Below are positions 11,235 to 18,355 of a stretch of DNA of 37,302 nucleotides, piece by piece (positions within the stretch are counted from its first letter, which is position 1; every line of letters starts with the position of its first letter). The notes below the pieces were generated by a model that saw nothing but the letters and a program-made list of their open reading frames with translations, did no database searches and had not been told where the DNA came from. The translations under genes and the position numbers were made by a program. Source of the DNA: Nannocystaceae bacterium (GTDB lineage Bacteria > Myxococcota_A > Polyangia > Nannocystales > Nannocystaceae); the NCBI GenBank assembly GCA_019694555.1, contig JAIBBS010000074.1:1-37302 (forward strand), given 5' to 3'.

Positions 11235-12296
11235 ATGGCCGACAAGACCCGCGTGTTGATCCTCTTCGGCGGGGTCTCCTCCGAGCACGAGATCTCGCTG
11301 CGCAGCGCCCGAAGTGTGCTCGACGCCATCGACCGCGAGCGCTACGAGCCGCTGCTGTGCGGCATCCATCGCGACGGCAGCTGGCGCACCGGCCCGCTCG
11401 ACCGGCCGCTGGCCGACATCGTCGCCGCCGGCGAACCGGTGCCCGACGCCCGCGCGCTGCGGCCCGACGTGGTGTTCCCGGTGCTGCACGGTCCCCACGG
11501 CGAGGACGGCACCATGCAGGGTCTGCTCGAGATCCTCGGCCTCGCCTACGTCGGCTCGGGCGTGCTGGCCTCGGCGCTGTGCATGGACAAGATCGCGCAG
11601 AAGCACCTCGTCGCCAGTGCGGCGCCGTCGCTGCCGCTGGTGCCGTGGCGCGCGGTCGATGGCCGGCGCCTGCACGAGGAGCGCTACGCCACGCGCACGT
11701 GCGACGAGATCATCGCCGCGCTCGACGTGCCGTGCTTCGTCAAGCCCGCCAACCTCGGCTCGTCGGTCGGGGTCGAGCGCGTCGATCACGAGGCGGGCCT
11801 GCTGCCGGCGATGCAGCGCGCGGCGAGGTTCGATCACGCCATCGTGGTCGAGCGCGGCGTCGATGCCCGCGAGATCGAGGTCGCGGTGCTGGGCGACGGC
11901 GGCCCCAGCACCATCGCCTCCGCGCCCGGCGAGATCGTGCTGCCCGAGGGCGTCTGGTACGACTACGACACCAAGTACGTCAACGACGTCGCGAGCCTCG
12001 CGATCCCGGCGGCGTTGCCCCCGGCGCTGGCGCGCACGATCTCGGCGCACGCGATCGAGGCGTTCCGCGCGACCGGCTGCCACGGCCTCGCCCGCGTCGA
12101 CTTCCTGCTCGACCGCGGCAGCGGCACCGCCTACCTCAACGAGCTCAACACCATGCCCGGCTTCACGTCGATCAGCATGTACCCCAAGCTGATGGCGCAC
12201 GCCGGCGTCGGCTACGCGGAGCTGATCCACCGCCTGTGCCAGCTCGGGCTGCAGCGTCACGCGGCGCGACGGCAGCTCTCGGTCGAGCGCGCCTGA
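11235..12296 (+). CDS. ddl: D-alanine--D-alanine ligase
   Basis: This ATP-grasp ligase joins two D-alanines for peptidoglycan precursor synthesis in the cytoplasm. The 353-aa protein begins with LFGGVSSEHEISLRSA, the substrate-binding N-terminal signature. It continues with LHGPHGEDGTMQG, the MDK segment of the second ATP-grasp entry motif, the ATP loop FVKPANLGSSVGV, AREIEVAVLGD, the omega-loop Tyr in YDYDTKYV, and the metal-binding C-terminal block RVDFLLD and LNELNTMPGFTSISMYPKL. The Tyr-containing loop fits D-Ala-D-Ala rather than D-Ala-D-Lac specificity. ATG 11235 is chosen because it lies close to the first beta strand and follows a TACACT box; ATG 11208 would add nine residues and overlap the dacB stop. 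It lies 19 bases after dacB and may also be reached by read-through. Confidence 0.95.
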   Translation: MADKTRVLILFGGVSSEHEISLRSARSVLDAIDRERYEPLLCGIHRDGSWRTGPLDRPLADIVAAGEPVPDARALRPDVVFPVLHGPHGEDGTMQGLLEILGLAYVGSGVLASALCMDKIAQKHLVASAAPSLPLVPWRAVDGRRLHEERYATRTCDEIIAALDVPCFVKPANLGSSVGVERVDHEAGLLPAMQRAARFDHAIVVERGVDAREIEVAVLGDGGPSTIASAPGEIVLPEGVWYDYDTKYVNDVASLAIPAALPPALARTISAHAIEAFRATGCHGLARVDFLLDRGSGTAYLNELNTMPGFTSISMYPKLMAHAGVGYAELIHRLCQLGLQRHAARRQLSVERA

Positions 12297-12388
12297 GCAA
12301 GCAGCGAGGCGATGAGGGATCGGCAGGCTCCGGCGGGCTTCGCCCGACGCAGGGGAAGCGCGGGCCGCCCTTGCCCATCGCTTGCTCG
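12294..12388. other. Structured intergenic segment between ddl and trpS
   Basis: The 220 bases between ddl and trpS contain no gene I can support. The 5' part holds GAGCAA and GCGATG, and the 3' part the complementary run CATCGCTTGCTC at 12377-12388, giving a possible long-range stem with an 8-base bulge. Inside it, CGGGC-TTC-GCCCG (12334-12346) forms a small hairpin. There is no following T-run, so a classical intrinsic terminator is not shown. Confidence 0.3.
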
Positions 12389-12516
12389 TCCGCACACGCG
12401 TCGCAGCCCGGCCCGCGGCCCAGGGCCATGCACACCCGCCACCGCGGTGCGTCACCGCTCGCGGCCGCGCGGGTTTGCCGGGCCGTGCCCGTTCGTGCCA
12501 CGCTGCGGACCCGGCC

Positions 12517-13512
12517 ATGAACCTGCCCACCCGCGTGCTGTCCGGCATCCAGCCCACCGGCGAGATGCACCTCGGCAACTACTTCGGCGCGATCCAGCAA
12601 CACATCGCGCTCGCCGACGCCCATCCGCACGAGTGCTGGTACTTCATCGCCGACTACCACGCGCTCACGACCGTGCACGACGCCGAGGCACTGCGCCGGG
12701 GCGTGCGCGAGATCGCGGTCACGTACATGGCGCTGGGCCTCGACCTCGAGCGCGCGACGCTGTTCCGTCAGTCCGACGTCCCCGAGGTCACCGAGCTGAC
12801 GTGGTTGCTCAGCTGCGTCACCGGCATGGGCCTGCTCGAGCGCGCGCACGCATACAAGGACAAGGTCGCCAACGGCCTGCGCGCGTCGATGGGCCTGTTC
12901 TGCTACCCGGTGCTGATGGCCGCGGACATCCTGGTCTACGGCTCGTCGCTGGTGCCCGTGGGCAAGGACCAGGTCCAGCACGTCGAGATGGCGCAGGACA
13001 TGGCGACCTACTTCAACGAGGCCTTCGGGCGCCCGGTGCTGCGCCGGCCCGAGTGGCAGCTGTCGCGTGCGCCGTACGTGCCCGGGCTCGACGGGCAGAA
13101 GATGAGCAAGAGCTACGGCAACACCATCCCGATCTTCGCCAGCGGCAAGACGCTCAAGAAGCTGGTCGGCAGCATCGTGACCGACTCCACGCCGCTGGGC
13201 CAGCCGCTGCCGACCGAGCGCGACAACGTGCTCGCGCTGCTCGATCTGTTCCTCGACGAGGGCGAGCGCGAGACCGTGCGCGGCTACTACCGTGCCGGCG
13301 CCCGCGACGGCGCGCCGTTCGGCTACGGCCACGCGAAGATGATGCTGGGTGAGCGCATCGACGCGCACTTCGCCGCCGCACGAGCGCGGCGCGAGGCGCT
13401 GCTCGCCGATCCGCAGCAGGTCGACGACGCGCTGGCCCGATGCGCGAGCCGTGCCCGCGCGCTCGCGAGCGAGACGCTGGCGCGCTGCCGCGAGGCCTGC
13501 GGCCTGCGGTGA
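12517..13512 (+). CDS. trpS: Tryptophanyl-tRNA synthetase
   Basis: This class I aminoacyl-tRNA synthetase charges tRNA-Trp. The 331-aa length is normal for bacterial TrpRS. The ATP-binding HIGH-type signature is TGEMHLGNY at residues 14-22, and the KMSKS loop is exact at residues 195-199. The Trp pocket region (ADYHALTT, then YPVLMAADILVYGSSLVPVGKDQ) is intact, as is the C-terminal anticodon-binding helical part. Start ATG 12517 gives the typical N terminus; in-frame sequence farther upstream is low-complexity and lacks family similarity. The stop overlaps the start of the following acetyltransferase gene (GTGA), so the two are translationally coupled. No T-box leader or Trp-rich leader peptide is visible upstream. 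Confidence 0.96.
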   Translation: MNLPTRVLSGIQPTGEMHLGNYFGAIQQHIALADAHPHECWYFIADYHALTTVHDAEALRRGVREIAVTYMALGLDLERATLFRQSDVPEVTELTWLLSCVTGMGLLERAHAYKDKVANGLRASMGLFCYPVLMAADILVYGSSLVPVGKDQVQHVEMAQDMATYFNEAFGRPVLRRPEWQLSRAPYVPGLDGQKMSKSYGNTIPIFASGKTLKKLVGSIVTDSTPLGQPLPTERDNVLALLDLFLDEGERETVRGYYRAGARDGAPFGYGHAKMMLGERIDAHFAAARARREALLADPQQVDDALARCASRARALASETLARCREACGLR

Positions 13513-14423
13513 CGCCCGAGTCGATCGCGATCACCCCCGCGGCCTCGCTGGCGCAGCTCGCCGCGCTGCAGCCGGTGGCCGAGGCCATCTTCGGACCCGG
13601 CGATCGTCGCCGCGACTGGCTCGCGCGCAAGCTCCGGCGCGAGTGTGTCGAGCCGCGGCTGTGTCGCATCGCCGTGGCCAGCGGCGACGGCACCGATCGC
13701 GTGCGCGGCTACGTGCTGGTCGGGCGCCCGCCGTCGCTGCCCGGGCTCGCGCGCACCGCCGGCACCGGCGTGCTCCCGACCGCGCAGGGCCACGGTGTGG
13801 GCACCGCGTTGCTGCAGGCCGCGGCCGCCGCGGCGGCGGACGACGGCTGCAGTGCGCTCGAGCTGTGGGGCACGCCCGCGCGCGAACCCTACTATCGCGC
13901 GCGCGGCTTCGAGGTCGTCGCGCGCGTGGTCACGCTGCGCGCCGACGGCTGCGGCGACGCGCAACACTGGCGCGACGGCCTGGACGAGCCCGACGACGCC
14001 GAAGGCATGTCGTCGCTGCCACATGGCTACCTCGACGAGGCGTGGCGCCGCACCGAGGACGAGCACCGCGGCGTGCTGTGGGTCGATCGTCCGCGCGCGT
14101 GGATCCGGATCACGCGCGAGGGCGTGGCGTTCGTGCTGCACCGCATCGTCGTGCAGCGCAGCGCCGACGCGGCCGCGGTGCTGCAGCGCGTGCGGCAGCG
14201 GCTGCCTGCCGGCGCGCCGATCCTCGCGCTCGCGCTGCGCGAGCCCGGCCGCCCTGGCGATGCCGACGCCGCGCTCGGCTCCGACGAGCCCACCACGCGC
14301 GAGGCGGTGAGTTCGGTCACTGCTTCGCTGCGTCGCCGCGGCTGGCGAGATGCCCAGCGCGCGACGATTCTCCGCCGCCCGCTCGTCGCCGACGCTGGAC
14401 AACGTGCGCCGCCGCTCCGATGA
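13509..14423 (+). CDS. GNAT family N-acetyltransferase
   Basis: This is a predicted acetyl-CoA-dependent acyltransferase of 304 aa. The GNAT motif A sits near residues 86-105: TGVLPTAQGHGVGTALL, with the pyrophosphate-binding QGHGVG. The motif B region LWGTPAREPYYRARGFE follows, where a Tyr close to the end often acts as the general acid. About 170 residues follow the GNAT core, roughly twice the single-domain size. They may be a second, degenerate GNAT-like half. The substrate is not readable. It starts at GTG 13509, overlapping the trpS stop codon in GTGA; no better start keeps the full GNAT fold. The coupling suggests co-expression with trpS, but no functional link is established. Confidence 0.78.
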   Translation: MTPESIAITPAASLAQLAALQPVAEAIFGPGDRRRDWLARKLRRECVEPRLCRIAVASGDGTDRVRGYVLVGRPPSLPGLARTAGTGVLPTAQGHGVGTALLQAAAAAAADDGCSALELWGTPAREPYYRARGFEVVARVVTLRADGCGDAQHWRDGLDEPDDAEGMSSLPHGYLDEAWRRTEDEHRGVLWVDRPRAWIRITREGVAFVLHRIVVQRSADAAAVLQRVRQRLPAGAPILALALREPGRPGDADAALGSDEPTTREAVSSVTASLRRRGWRDAQRATILRRPLVADAGQRAPPLR

Positions 14424-14455
14424 TGCGCTGCCGTCTCTGTCGGCAAGGTGGGCCC

Positions 14456-15328
14456 ATGACCTTCGCACGCTCGACTTCCTTCGCGACGTTGTCCCTCTGG
14501 CTGCTGGCGCTGCCCTCGTGCAGCGACGACGGCGACGCCGGCGCGGCGGGCTCGAGCAGCAGCGGCGGCGAGAGCACCGGCGGGCTGTCGGCGACCGCGG
14601 GCATGAGCTCGACCTCGGCCGCGACCACCGTCGGCACCTCCGCGGGCAGCGGTGCCGACAGCGGCAGCAGCGGGGACAGCGGCGCCGACAGCAACGGCTT
14701 CGTCAACCCGCAGGACACCGGCAGCGACGGCCCCGCGATGCCGCAGCCCAACGGCGGGCAGTGTGCCAACAACGAGGGCTGCGAGTCGGGCTTCTGTTAC
14801 ACGATCCCGATGCTCGGCGGCATCTGCAGCGAGTGCCTGGTCGACGCCGACTGCGAGACCGGCACCTGCAGCCTCGACCCCGTGGCGATGTACGCGATCT
14901 GCACCGACGGCTCGCTCGGCAAGCAGTGCAACTCCGACGAGGGCTGCATGGGCGATCTGGTCTGCAGCGAGCTCATCGACACCGGCGGCCTGTTCAACGC
15001 CAACTTCTGCTCGGAGTGCGGCCCGCAGGCGCCGTGCGCCGGCGAGCAGGTGTGCACGCCGGTCTACGAGCTGGCCAACTTCGGCGGCTACATGGCGTGC
15101 GTCGATCCCGGCACGATCAACAACGGCGGCGGCTGCCCGCTCGAGGGCGGCATGGGCGACGGTACCGCGTGCATGTCGGGCCACTGCGGCGTGGCGGACG
15201 TGTTCATGGGCCTGTTGCAGCTGGGCATCTGCGGCGAGTGCGACACCGACGCGGACTGCCCCGACGGCATGACCTGCACGCCGCCGCAGGTCGGCATGGG
15301 CGGGGTCAGCGGCGCGACCTGTGGCTGA
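14456..15328 (+). CDS. Cysteine-rich lipoprotein with three repeated modules
   Basis: This is a predicted exported lipoprotein of 290 aa and unknown function. Its signal peptide ends in ALPSC, with the lipidated Cys22. A roughly 70-residue Ser/Gly/Thr-rich linker typical of Nannocystaceae-like lipoproteins follows. The rest is a disulfide-type region in which one module appears three times: a GxQC or GGxC opening, a GC/GFC or SGHC pair, an ICSEC, FCSEC or ICGEC motif, and a closing DADC or APC segment followed by GTC, QVC or MTC. The arrangement resembles Dickkopf-like cysteine-rich repeats seen in myxobacterial surface proteins. ATG 14456 is preferred over ATG 14420 because it gives a clean signal peptide and is preceded by AAGGTGG, a Shine-Dalgarno-like sequence 4 bases away. 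It lies downstream of the acetyltransferase gene on the same strand. Confidence 0.75.
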   Translation: MTFARSTSFATLSLWLLALPSCSDDGDAGAAGSSSSGGESTGGLSATAGMSSTSAATTVGTSAGSGADSGSSGDSGADSNGFVNPQDTGSDGPAMPQPNGGQCANNEGCESGFCYTIPMLGGICSECLVDADCETGTCSLDPVAMYAICTDGSLGKQCNSDEGCMGDLVCSELIDTGGLFNANFCSECGPQAPCAGEQVCTPVYELANFGGYMACVDPGTINNGGGCPLEGGMGDGTACMSGHCGVADVFMGLLQLGICGECDTDADCPDGMTCTPPQVGMGGVSGATCG

Positions 15329-15336
15329 CGCCCTGC

Positions 15337-15342
15337 TACCAT
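15337..15342 (+). promoter_or_regulatory. -10-like box before the 15353 lipoprotein
   Basis: TACCAT ends 10 bases before ATG 15353. It contains the in-frame ATG at 15341, which would otherwise be taken as the start, so the second ATG is more likely real. Confidence 0.38.
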
Positions 15343-15352
15343 GCCGCGGCCG

Positions 15353-16057
15353 ATGACACTCGCTCGCGCGCTCGTTCCGTTGTGGCTCGTCTGTCTCGCC
15401 TGCGGCGCCTCGCCGCCGCCGGCCGCCGGGGGCGACGCGAAGTCGAGCCCGCCACCGGCGAAGGCCGAAGCGAAGACGCCCGAGGGCAAGGCCGGAGCAG
15501 CCAACCCGCACGCGGGCGGCATGGTCTCGACCGCGGTCAAGCCCAAGGGTCCACCGCGGGAGATCACGCCCAGCGGCGAGCGTCGGGCGGAGAAGGCTGC
15601 GGAGCTGTCGTTCGAGGTGCCCAAGGAGTGGGAGACGCAGCCGGTCACGAGCCCCATGCGCGTGGCGCAGTTCGTGGTGCCGGGTCCCGGCGGCGACGCC
15701 GAGATGGTCGTGTTCCGCTTCGCCGGCGGCGCGGGTGGCATCGACGCCAACATCGCGCGATGGAAGGGCCAGTTCGTCGCGCCCGAGGGCAAGACCATCG
15801 ACGAGATCACGCAGACCTCGAAGTTCGAGGCCGGCAAGCTCAGCGTCACGCTCGTCGACATCAGCGGCCACTACAAGGCCGCCGAGCGCCCCGGCAGCAC
15901 CACGATGATCGACGAGGACGACTACCGCATGCTCGCGGCGATCGTCGAGGGCGCCGGCGATCCGTTCTTCTTCAAGCTGCTGGGCCCGGGCAAGACCGTG
16001 ACGCTGTGGGCCAAGCCGTTCGAGGACGGCCTGCGCGCGGCGTCGGCCGGCGCCTGA
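15353..16057 (+). CDS. Uncharacterised lipoprotein
   Basis: This is a 234-aa predicted lipoprotein. The signal peptide (residues 1-16) ends in CLAC, with the likely lipidated Cys17. A Pro/Ala/Lys-rich linker runs to about residue 80. The folded part, about residues 82-230, begins LSFEVPKEWETQPV and contains FRFAGGAGGIDANIARWKGQF. This pattern of a protein-of-unknown-function domain with a VP..W opening and an NI.RW segment occurs in lipoproteins of planctomycetes and myxobacteria, as I recall it. I know of no assigned function and see no catalytic motif. ATG 15353 is chosen over ATG 15341 because the latter falls in the TACCAT box. The gene ends 9 bases before the convergent Cys-rich lipoprotein gene. 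Confidence 0.7.
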   Translation: MTLARALVPLWLVCLACGASPPPAAGGDAKSSPPPAKAEAKTPEGKAGAANPHAGGMVSTAVKPKGPPREITPSGERRAEKAAELSFEVPKEWETQPVTSPMRVAQFVVPGPGGDAEMVVFRFAGGAGGIDANIARWKGQFVAPEGKTIDEITQTSKFEAGKLSVTLVDISGHYKAAERPGSTTMIDEDDYRMLAAIVEGAGDPFFFKLLGPGKTVTLWAKPFEDGLRAASAGA

Positions 16058-16066
16058 TCGCGCGGC

Positions 16067-16585
16067 TCAACAACCGCGGCCGCAGTCGTCGCAGGCATCG
16101 CGGGCCAGCTCGCACTGATCGCGGGCGTAGTAGCACGCGTTCTCGTAGCGGGCCTCGCCCACGTGCGTGTCGGCGAGCCCGCAGATGCGCTGTTCGAGCT
16201 CGCACGCGACGTCGGCGAGCTCGCAGATGCGCTGACACGCCACGACCGGCTGCTCGGGCTCCGTGGTCGCGTGCGGGTTGTGTGGCGGCGGCTGCGGCGT
16301 CACCGGCATCGGCTCACCGTTGCCGCCGCCGTCGTTCTCGTCGCCGGTCGAGATCTGGTCGTCGGACGCGACCGGCTGCGCCGGGCGCCTGGGCGCCGCT
16401 CCGACGCCGAGCTGCCGCAGCGCCGCAGCGGTGCGCGCGAGCTCGGCCTCGGCCGCGTCGAGATCCTGCGCCTGCTTCGTCCCGGGCGTGGCGCTCGTCG
16501 GTGCGGCGGCCTTGCGACACGACGCCGCCGCGGCCACCAGCAGCACCAAGGCCCAGCGCGCGCGGCGATCAGCTGCAGTCGTCAC
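16067..16585 (-). CDS. Eight-cysteine lipoprotein B (last gene of ECF operon)
   Basis: This is a 172-aa predicted lipoprotein. The signal peptide ends in AAASC, with the lipid Cys23. A charged segment (about residues 38-62) may be helical, and a Pro/Asn-rich linker follows. The C-terminal 57 residues carry eight cysteines with spacing C-x3-C-x6-C-x6-C-x15-C-x6-C-x6-C-x2-C, plus one final Cys. The x6 spacing puts cysteines on one helix face, which suggests a disulfide-stapled helical hairpin; that is inference. The same spacing occurs in the upstream gene at 16569-17192, so the two are paralogues from a tandem duplication. The GTG start overlaps the preceding gene by 17 bases. I do not recognise a named family, and the function is unknown. 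Confidence 0.72.
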   Translation of the reverse strand: MTTAADRRARWALVLLVAAAASCRKAAAPTSATPGTKQAQDLDAAEAELARTAAALRQLGVGAAPRRPAQPVASDDQISTGDENDGGGNGEPMPVTPQPPPHNPHATTEPEQPVVACQRICELADVACELEQRICGLADTHVGEARYENACYYARDQCELARDACDDCGRGC

Positions 16586-17192
16586 AGGCCTCCTGCGCGC
16601 GACCGCAATCCCGCTCGGCGCGCTCGCACGCCGCGACGTAGTCGCGCTCGCCCTCGTGATCGCCCGCGAGCCCGCAGATGCGATCTCGCAGCTCGCACAC
16701 GGTTTCGGACAACCCGCACACGCGGCCGCACGCGTCGTCGGCGTCGGCCGACTTCTTCGCGGGGTCGTCCGGCGGCGGCGTGCTCTTGGGCGTGCGCACC
16801 GGCGCCGGCCGCCGCGGCGGCTTGCTCCCGGGCTTGCGCCCTTGCTTGCGGTAGCTGTGCAGCCGCACGCCCTGCTCGCGCAGCGCGTGCTCGTGGGACT
16901 CGAGCGCGACCAGCAGCTGTGCGAGGTCCTCGACCGGCGCGGCGCCCAGCGCAGGTGCGTCGGGCGGGGCCGCCTCGTCGCTGGCGGGCGCGTCGCTGCC
17001 GGGCGCGTCGCTGCCGGGCGCGTCGCTGCCGGGCGCGGCGCTCGTGGGCGCCTGGGTCGACGGCGCCGCGACGGCCTCGCCGCGCTCGAGCGCGGCGTCG
17101 TCCTTGCGCGCGCCGGAGGGTGCCGCGCCCTTGAGCGCGCAGCCGGCGAACACGAACGCTGCGATCACGCTGCGCGCGTTCGCGGCGTTCAC
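16569..17192 (-). CDS. Eight-cysteine lipoprotein A
   Basis: This is a 207-aa predicted lipoprotein, paralogous to its downstream neighbour. The signal peptide ends in FVFAGC (Cys18), a slightly atypical lipobox with Phe at -3. The linker is Ala/Asp/Pro-rich and includes three exact GSDAP repeats. Next come a short helical segment (VEDLAQLLVALESHEHALREQG) and a basic Pro/Lys/Arg stretch. The C-terminal eight-cysteine domain has spacing C-x3-C-x6-C-x6-C-x15-C-x6-C-x6-C-x2-C, identical to the next protein. Shared residues include the ICGLA, the acidic-Tyr segment between the two halves, and the terminal ACDDC. The start is GTG 17192, overlapping the TGA of the TPR gene by 4 bases. A role in envelope stress or surface structure is plausible from the ECF context but unproven. 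Confidence 0.72.
   Translation of the reverse strand: MNAANARSVIAAFVFAGCALKGAAPSGARKDDAALERGEAVAAPSTQAPTSAAPGSDAPGSDAPGSDAPASDEAAPPDAPALGAAPVEDLAQLLVALESHEHALREQGVRLHSYRKQGRKPGSKPPRRPAPVRTPKSTPPPDDPAKKSADADDACGRVCGLSETVCELRDRICGLAGDHEGERDYVAACERAERDCGRAQEACDDCS
16986..17037 (-). repeat. 15-bp tandem repeat coding for GSDAP
   Basis: Three exact 15-base units plus a 7-base partial copy lie in the linker of the eight-cysteine lipoprotein A. The unit on the plus strand is GGGCGCGTCGCTGCC. Because it is a multiple of three, copy-number change would only alter linker length. Confidence 0.8.
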
Positions 17193-17722
17193 ATCCCCTC
17201 GAGCTCGCGTTCGAGCAGCGTGCGATTCAGTTCGAGCGCTTCCTCGTAGGCCCCGAGCGCGTCGTCGTCGCGTCCGAGCGACTCCAGCACCTCGCCGCGC
17301 AGCGCGACCAGCCGCGCGGTGAACGGGTTGGCCTCGACCGCACGCGCGTCGGCGCCGAGCCCCTCGTCGAGCATCGCGAGCAGGGCCGCGTCCGGCACCG
17401 GATCGACGTCGGGGAAGTCCAGCCGCAGCCGCACCAGCCGCCCGTAGACGTCGTGACGCAGCTCGACGCCGAGATCGCCGCCGTCCTCGCGCGAGGGCCA
17501 TCGTTGCTGCCGCAACGCCTCGAGCGTGGCGATCGCCGCGGCGGCGTCCCCTTGCTCGAGCAAGAGATCGACGCGACGGTGCGCGACCTCGACCTGCTGC
17601 GCGAGCGCGACCAGGGCGTCGGGCCGCGCGGGCGCGAGCCGACCGGCCTGGGCCAGCCCCGCCAGCATCGCGCCGCTGCCCAGCAGCATGCCCAGCACGA
17701 GCGTGAGCCCGCTGCGCTTCAC
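17189..17722 (-). CDS. Membrane-anchored TPR-like protein
   Basis: This is a 177-aa protein with an N-terminal hydrophobic segment (residues 5-26) serving as signal or anchor. A helical body follows. A segment near residues 35-75 resembles half of a tetratricopeptide repeat, with the run QQVEVAHRRVDLLLEQGDAA. A clearer TPR unit lies near 134-170, with ARLVALRGEVLESLGRDDDA followed by LGAYEEALELN. TPRs usually mediate protein-protein contacts, so it may scaffold the other envelope proteins of this operon. The start is GTG 17722, overlapping the TGA of the upstream membrane protein gene by 4 bases. Its own stop overlaps the next GTG by 4 bases. Coupling on both sides indicates a fixed stoichiometry. 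No enzyme motif is seen. Confidence 0.72.
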   Translation of the reverse strand: MKRSGLTLVLGMLLGSGAMLAGLAQAGRLAPARPDALVALAQQVEVAHRRVDLLLEQGDAAAAIATLEALRQQRWPSREDGGDLGVELRHDVYGRLVRLRLDFPDVDPVPDAALLAMLDEGLGADARAVEANPFTARLVALRGEVLESLGRDDDALGAYEEALELNRTLLERELEGM

Positions 17723-18219
17723 GGCGCACCTCCGGCGGGTGCCGAGCCGTCGCCGCGCGCCGCAGCGAGCAGCTCGCCGCGCAGGGTCTGTCGCGCGCCG
17801 TCGACCCGCTTGGCCACGTCGGCGCGGGCGGCCGGGGCCAGCAGTGCGAACTGCTGCTCGAGCAGCTCGGCGGTGGCGTCGTCGCGACCGGGCCCGGCGT
17901 CGATCCGCACCGAGACCACCAGCAGCACCGCGGCCGCGGCCGCGAGCGCCGGCGCGGCCCAGAACACCCAGCGCGCGCGCCACCACGGCGTCTTCGCGGT
18001 CGCGCGGGCGAGCTCGGCCCAGATCGCGTCCTGCCGCGCGGCCTCCAGCTCGGCGGGCGCTTGCGCATGGAGCAGCAGCCGCACGATCGCGAGCTCGGGC
18101 TCGACGCTGCCGACGTGCGCGGGCTCGCCGTCGTCGCCGAGATCCTGCGCCGCCCCAGCGCGCAGCTCCGCCTCCCACCCGGGATCGGTCACGGCCGAAG
18201 GCTGTTGCTCGCGGGTCAT
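17719..18219 (-). CDS. Single-pass membrane protein, candidate anti-sigma factor
   Basis: This is a 166-aa protein with one transmembrane helix near residues 84-106 (starting WVFWAAPALAAAAAVLLVV). The N-terminal 80 residues are acidic and helical and should face the cytoplasm. The C-terminal 55 residues, containing LLEQQFALLAPAARADVAKR, should face the periplasm. Size, topology and its position as the next gene after an ECF sigma factor are those of an anti-sigma factor. However, the zinc-binding HxxxCxxC motif of the ZAS group is absent and I cannot place it in a named family. It lies 136 bases after the sigma gene, with a possible separate promoter, and overlaps the TPR gene by 4 bases. The alternative is a structural membrane protein unrelated to sigma control. 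Confidence 0.62.
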   Translation of the reverse strand: MTREQQPSAVTDPGWEAELRAGAAQDLGDDGEPAHVGSVEPELAIVRLLLHAQAPAELEAARQDAIWAELARATAKTPWWRARWVFWAAPALAAAAAVLLVVSVRIDAGPGRDDATAELLEQQFALLAPAARADVAKRVDGARQTLRGELLAAARGDGSAPAGGAP

Positions 18220-18267
18220 GGCTTCGTGCTTCTGCGGGCCAGGAACGCCGGCCGTCGGGATGGACTT

Positions 18268-18273
18268 ACGCTA
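18268..18273 (-). promoter_or_regulatory. Possible internal promoter before the four-gene membrane/lipoprotein block
   Basis: On the minus strand, TAGCGT lies 48 bases before the ATG at 18219, in the 136-base gap after the ECF sigma gene. A GC-rich self-complementary run (18294-18314) lies just upstream and could act as a hairpin. GGAC about 16 bases before CGTAAGT could alternatively be an ECF-type promoter, making the block a target of the adjacent sigma factor. Evidence is weak. Confidence 0.28.
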
Positions 18274-18355
18274 CCGCAAACTCCGCGTCCGGGGCGCGCG
18301 GGCGCGCGCCCGGGCTGCCGGGGGCACTGCGGCGCAAAGGCTCGAACCTGCTCGC

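Noticed and set aside
12297..12516. T-box or Trp leader peptide before trpS
   Set aside because: No Trp-rich short frame, no T-box core sequence and no tRNA-like pairing region could be seen.
15341..15343. ATG as the start of the 15353 lipoprotein
   Set aside because: It lies within the TACCAT -10-like box and would add four residues before an already complete signal peptide.
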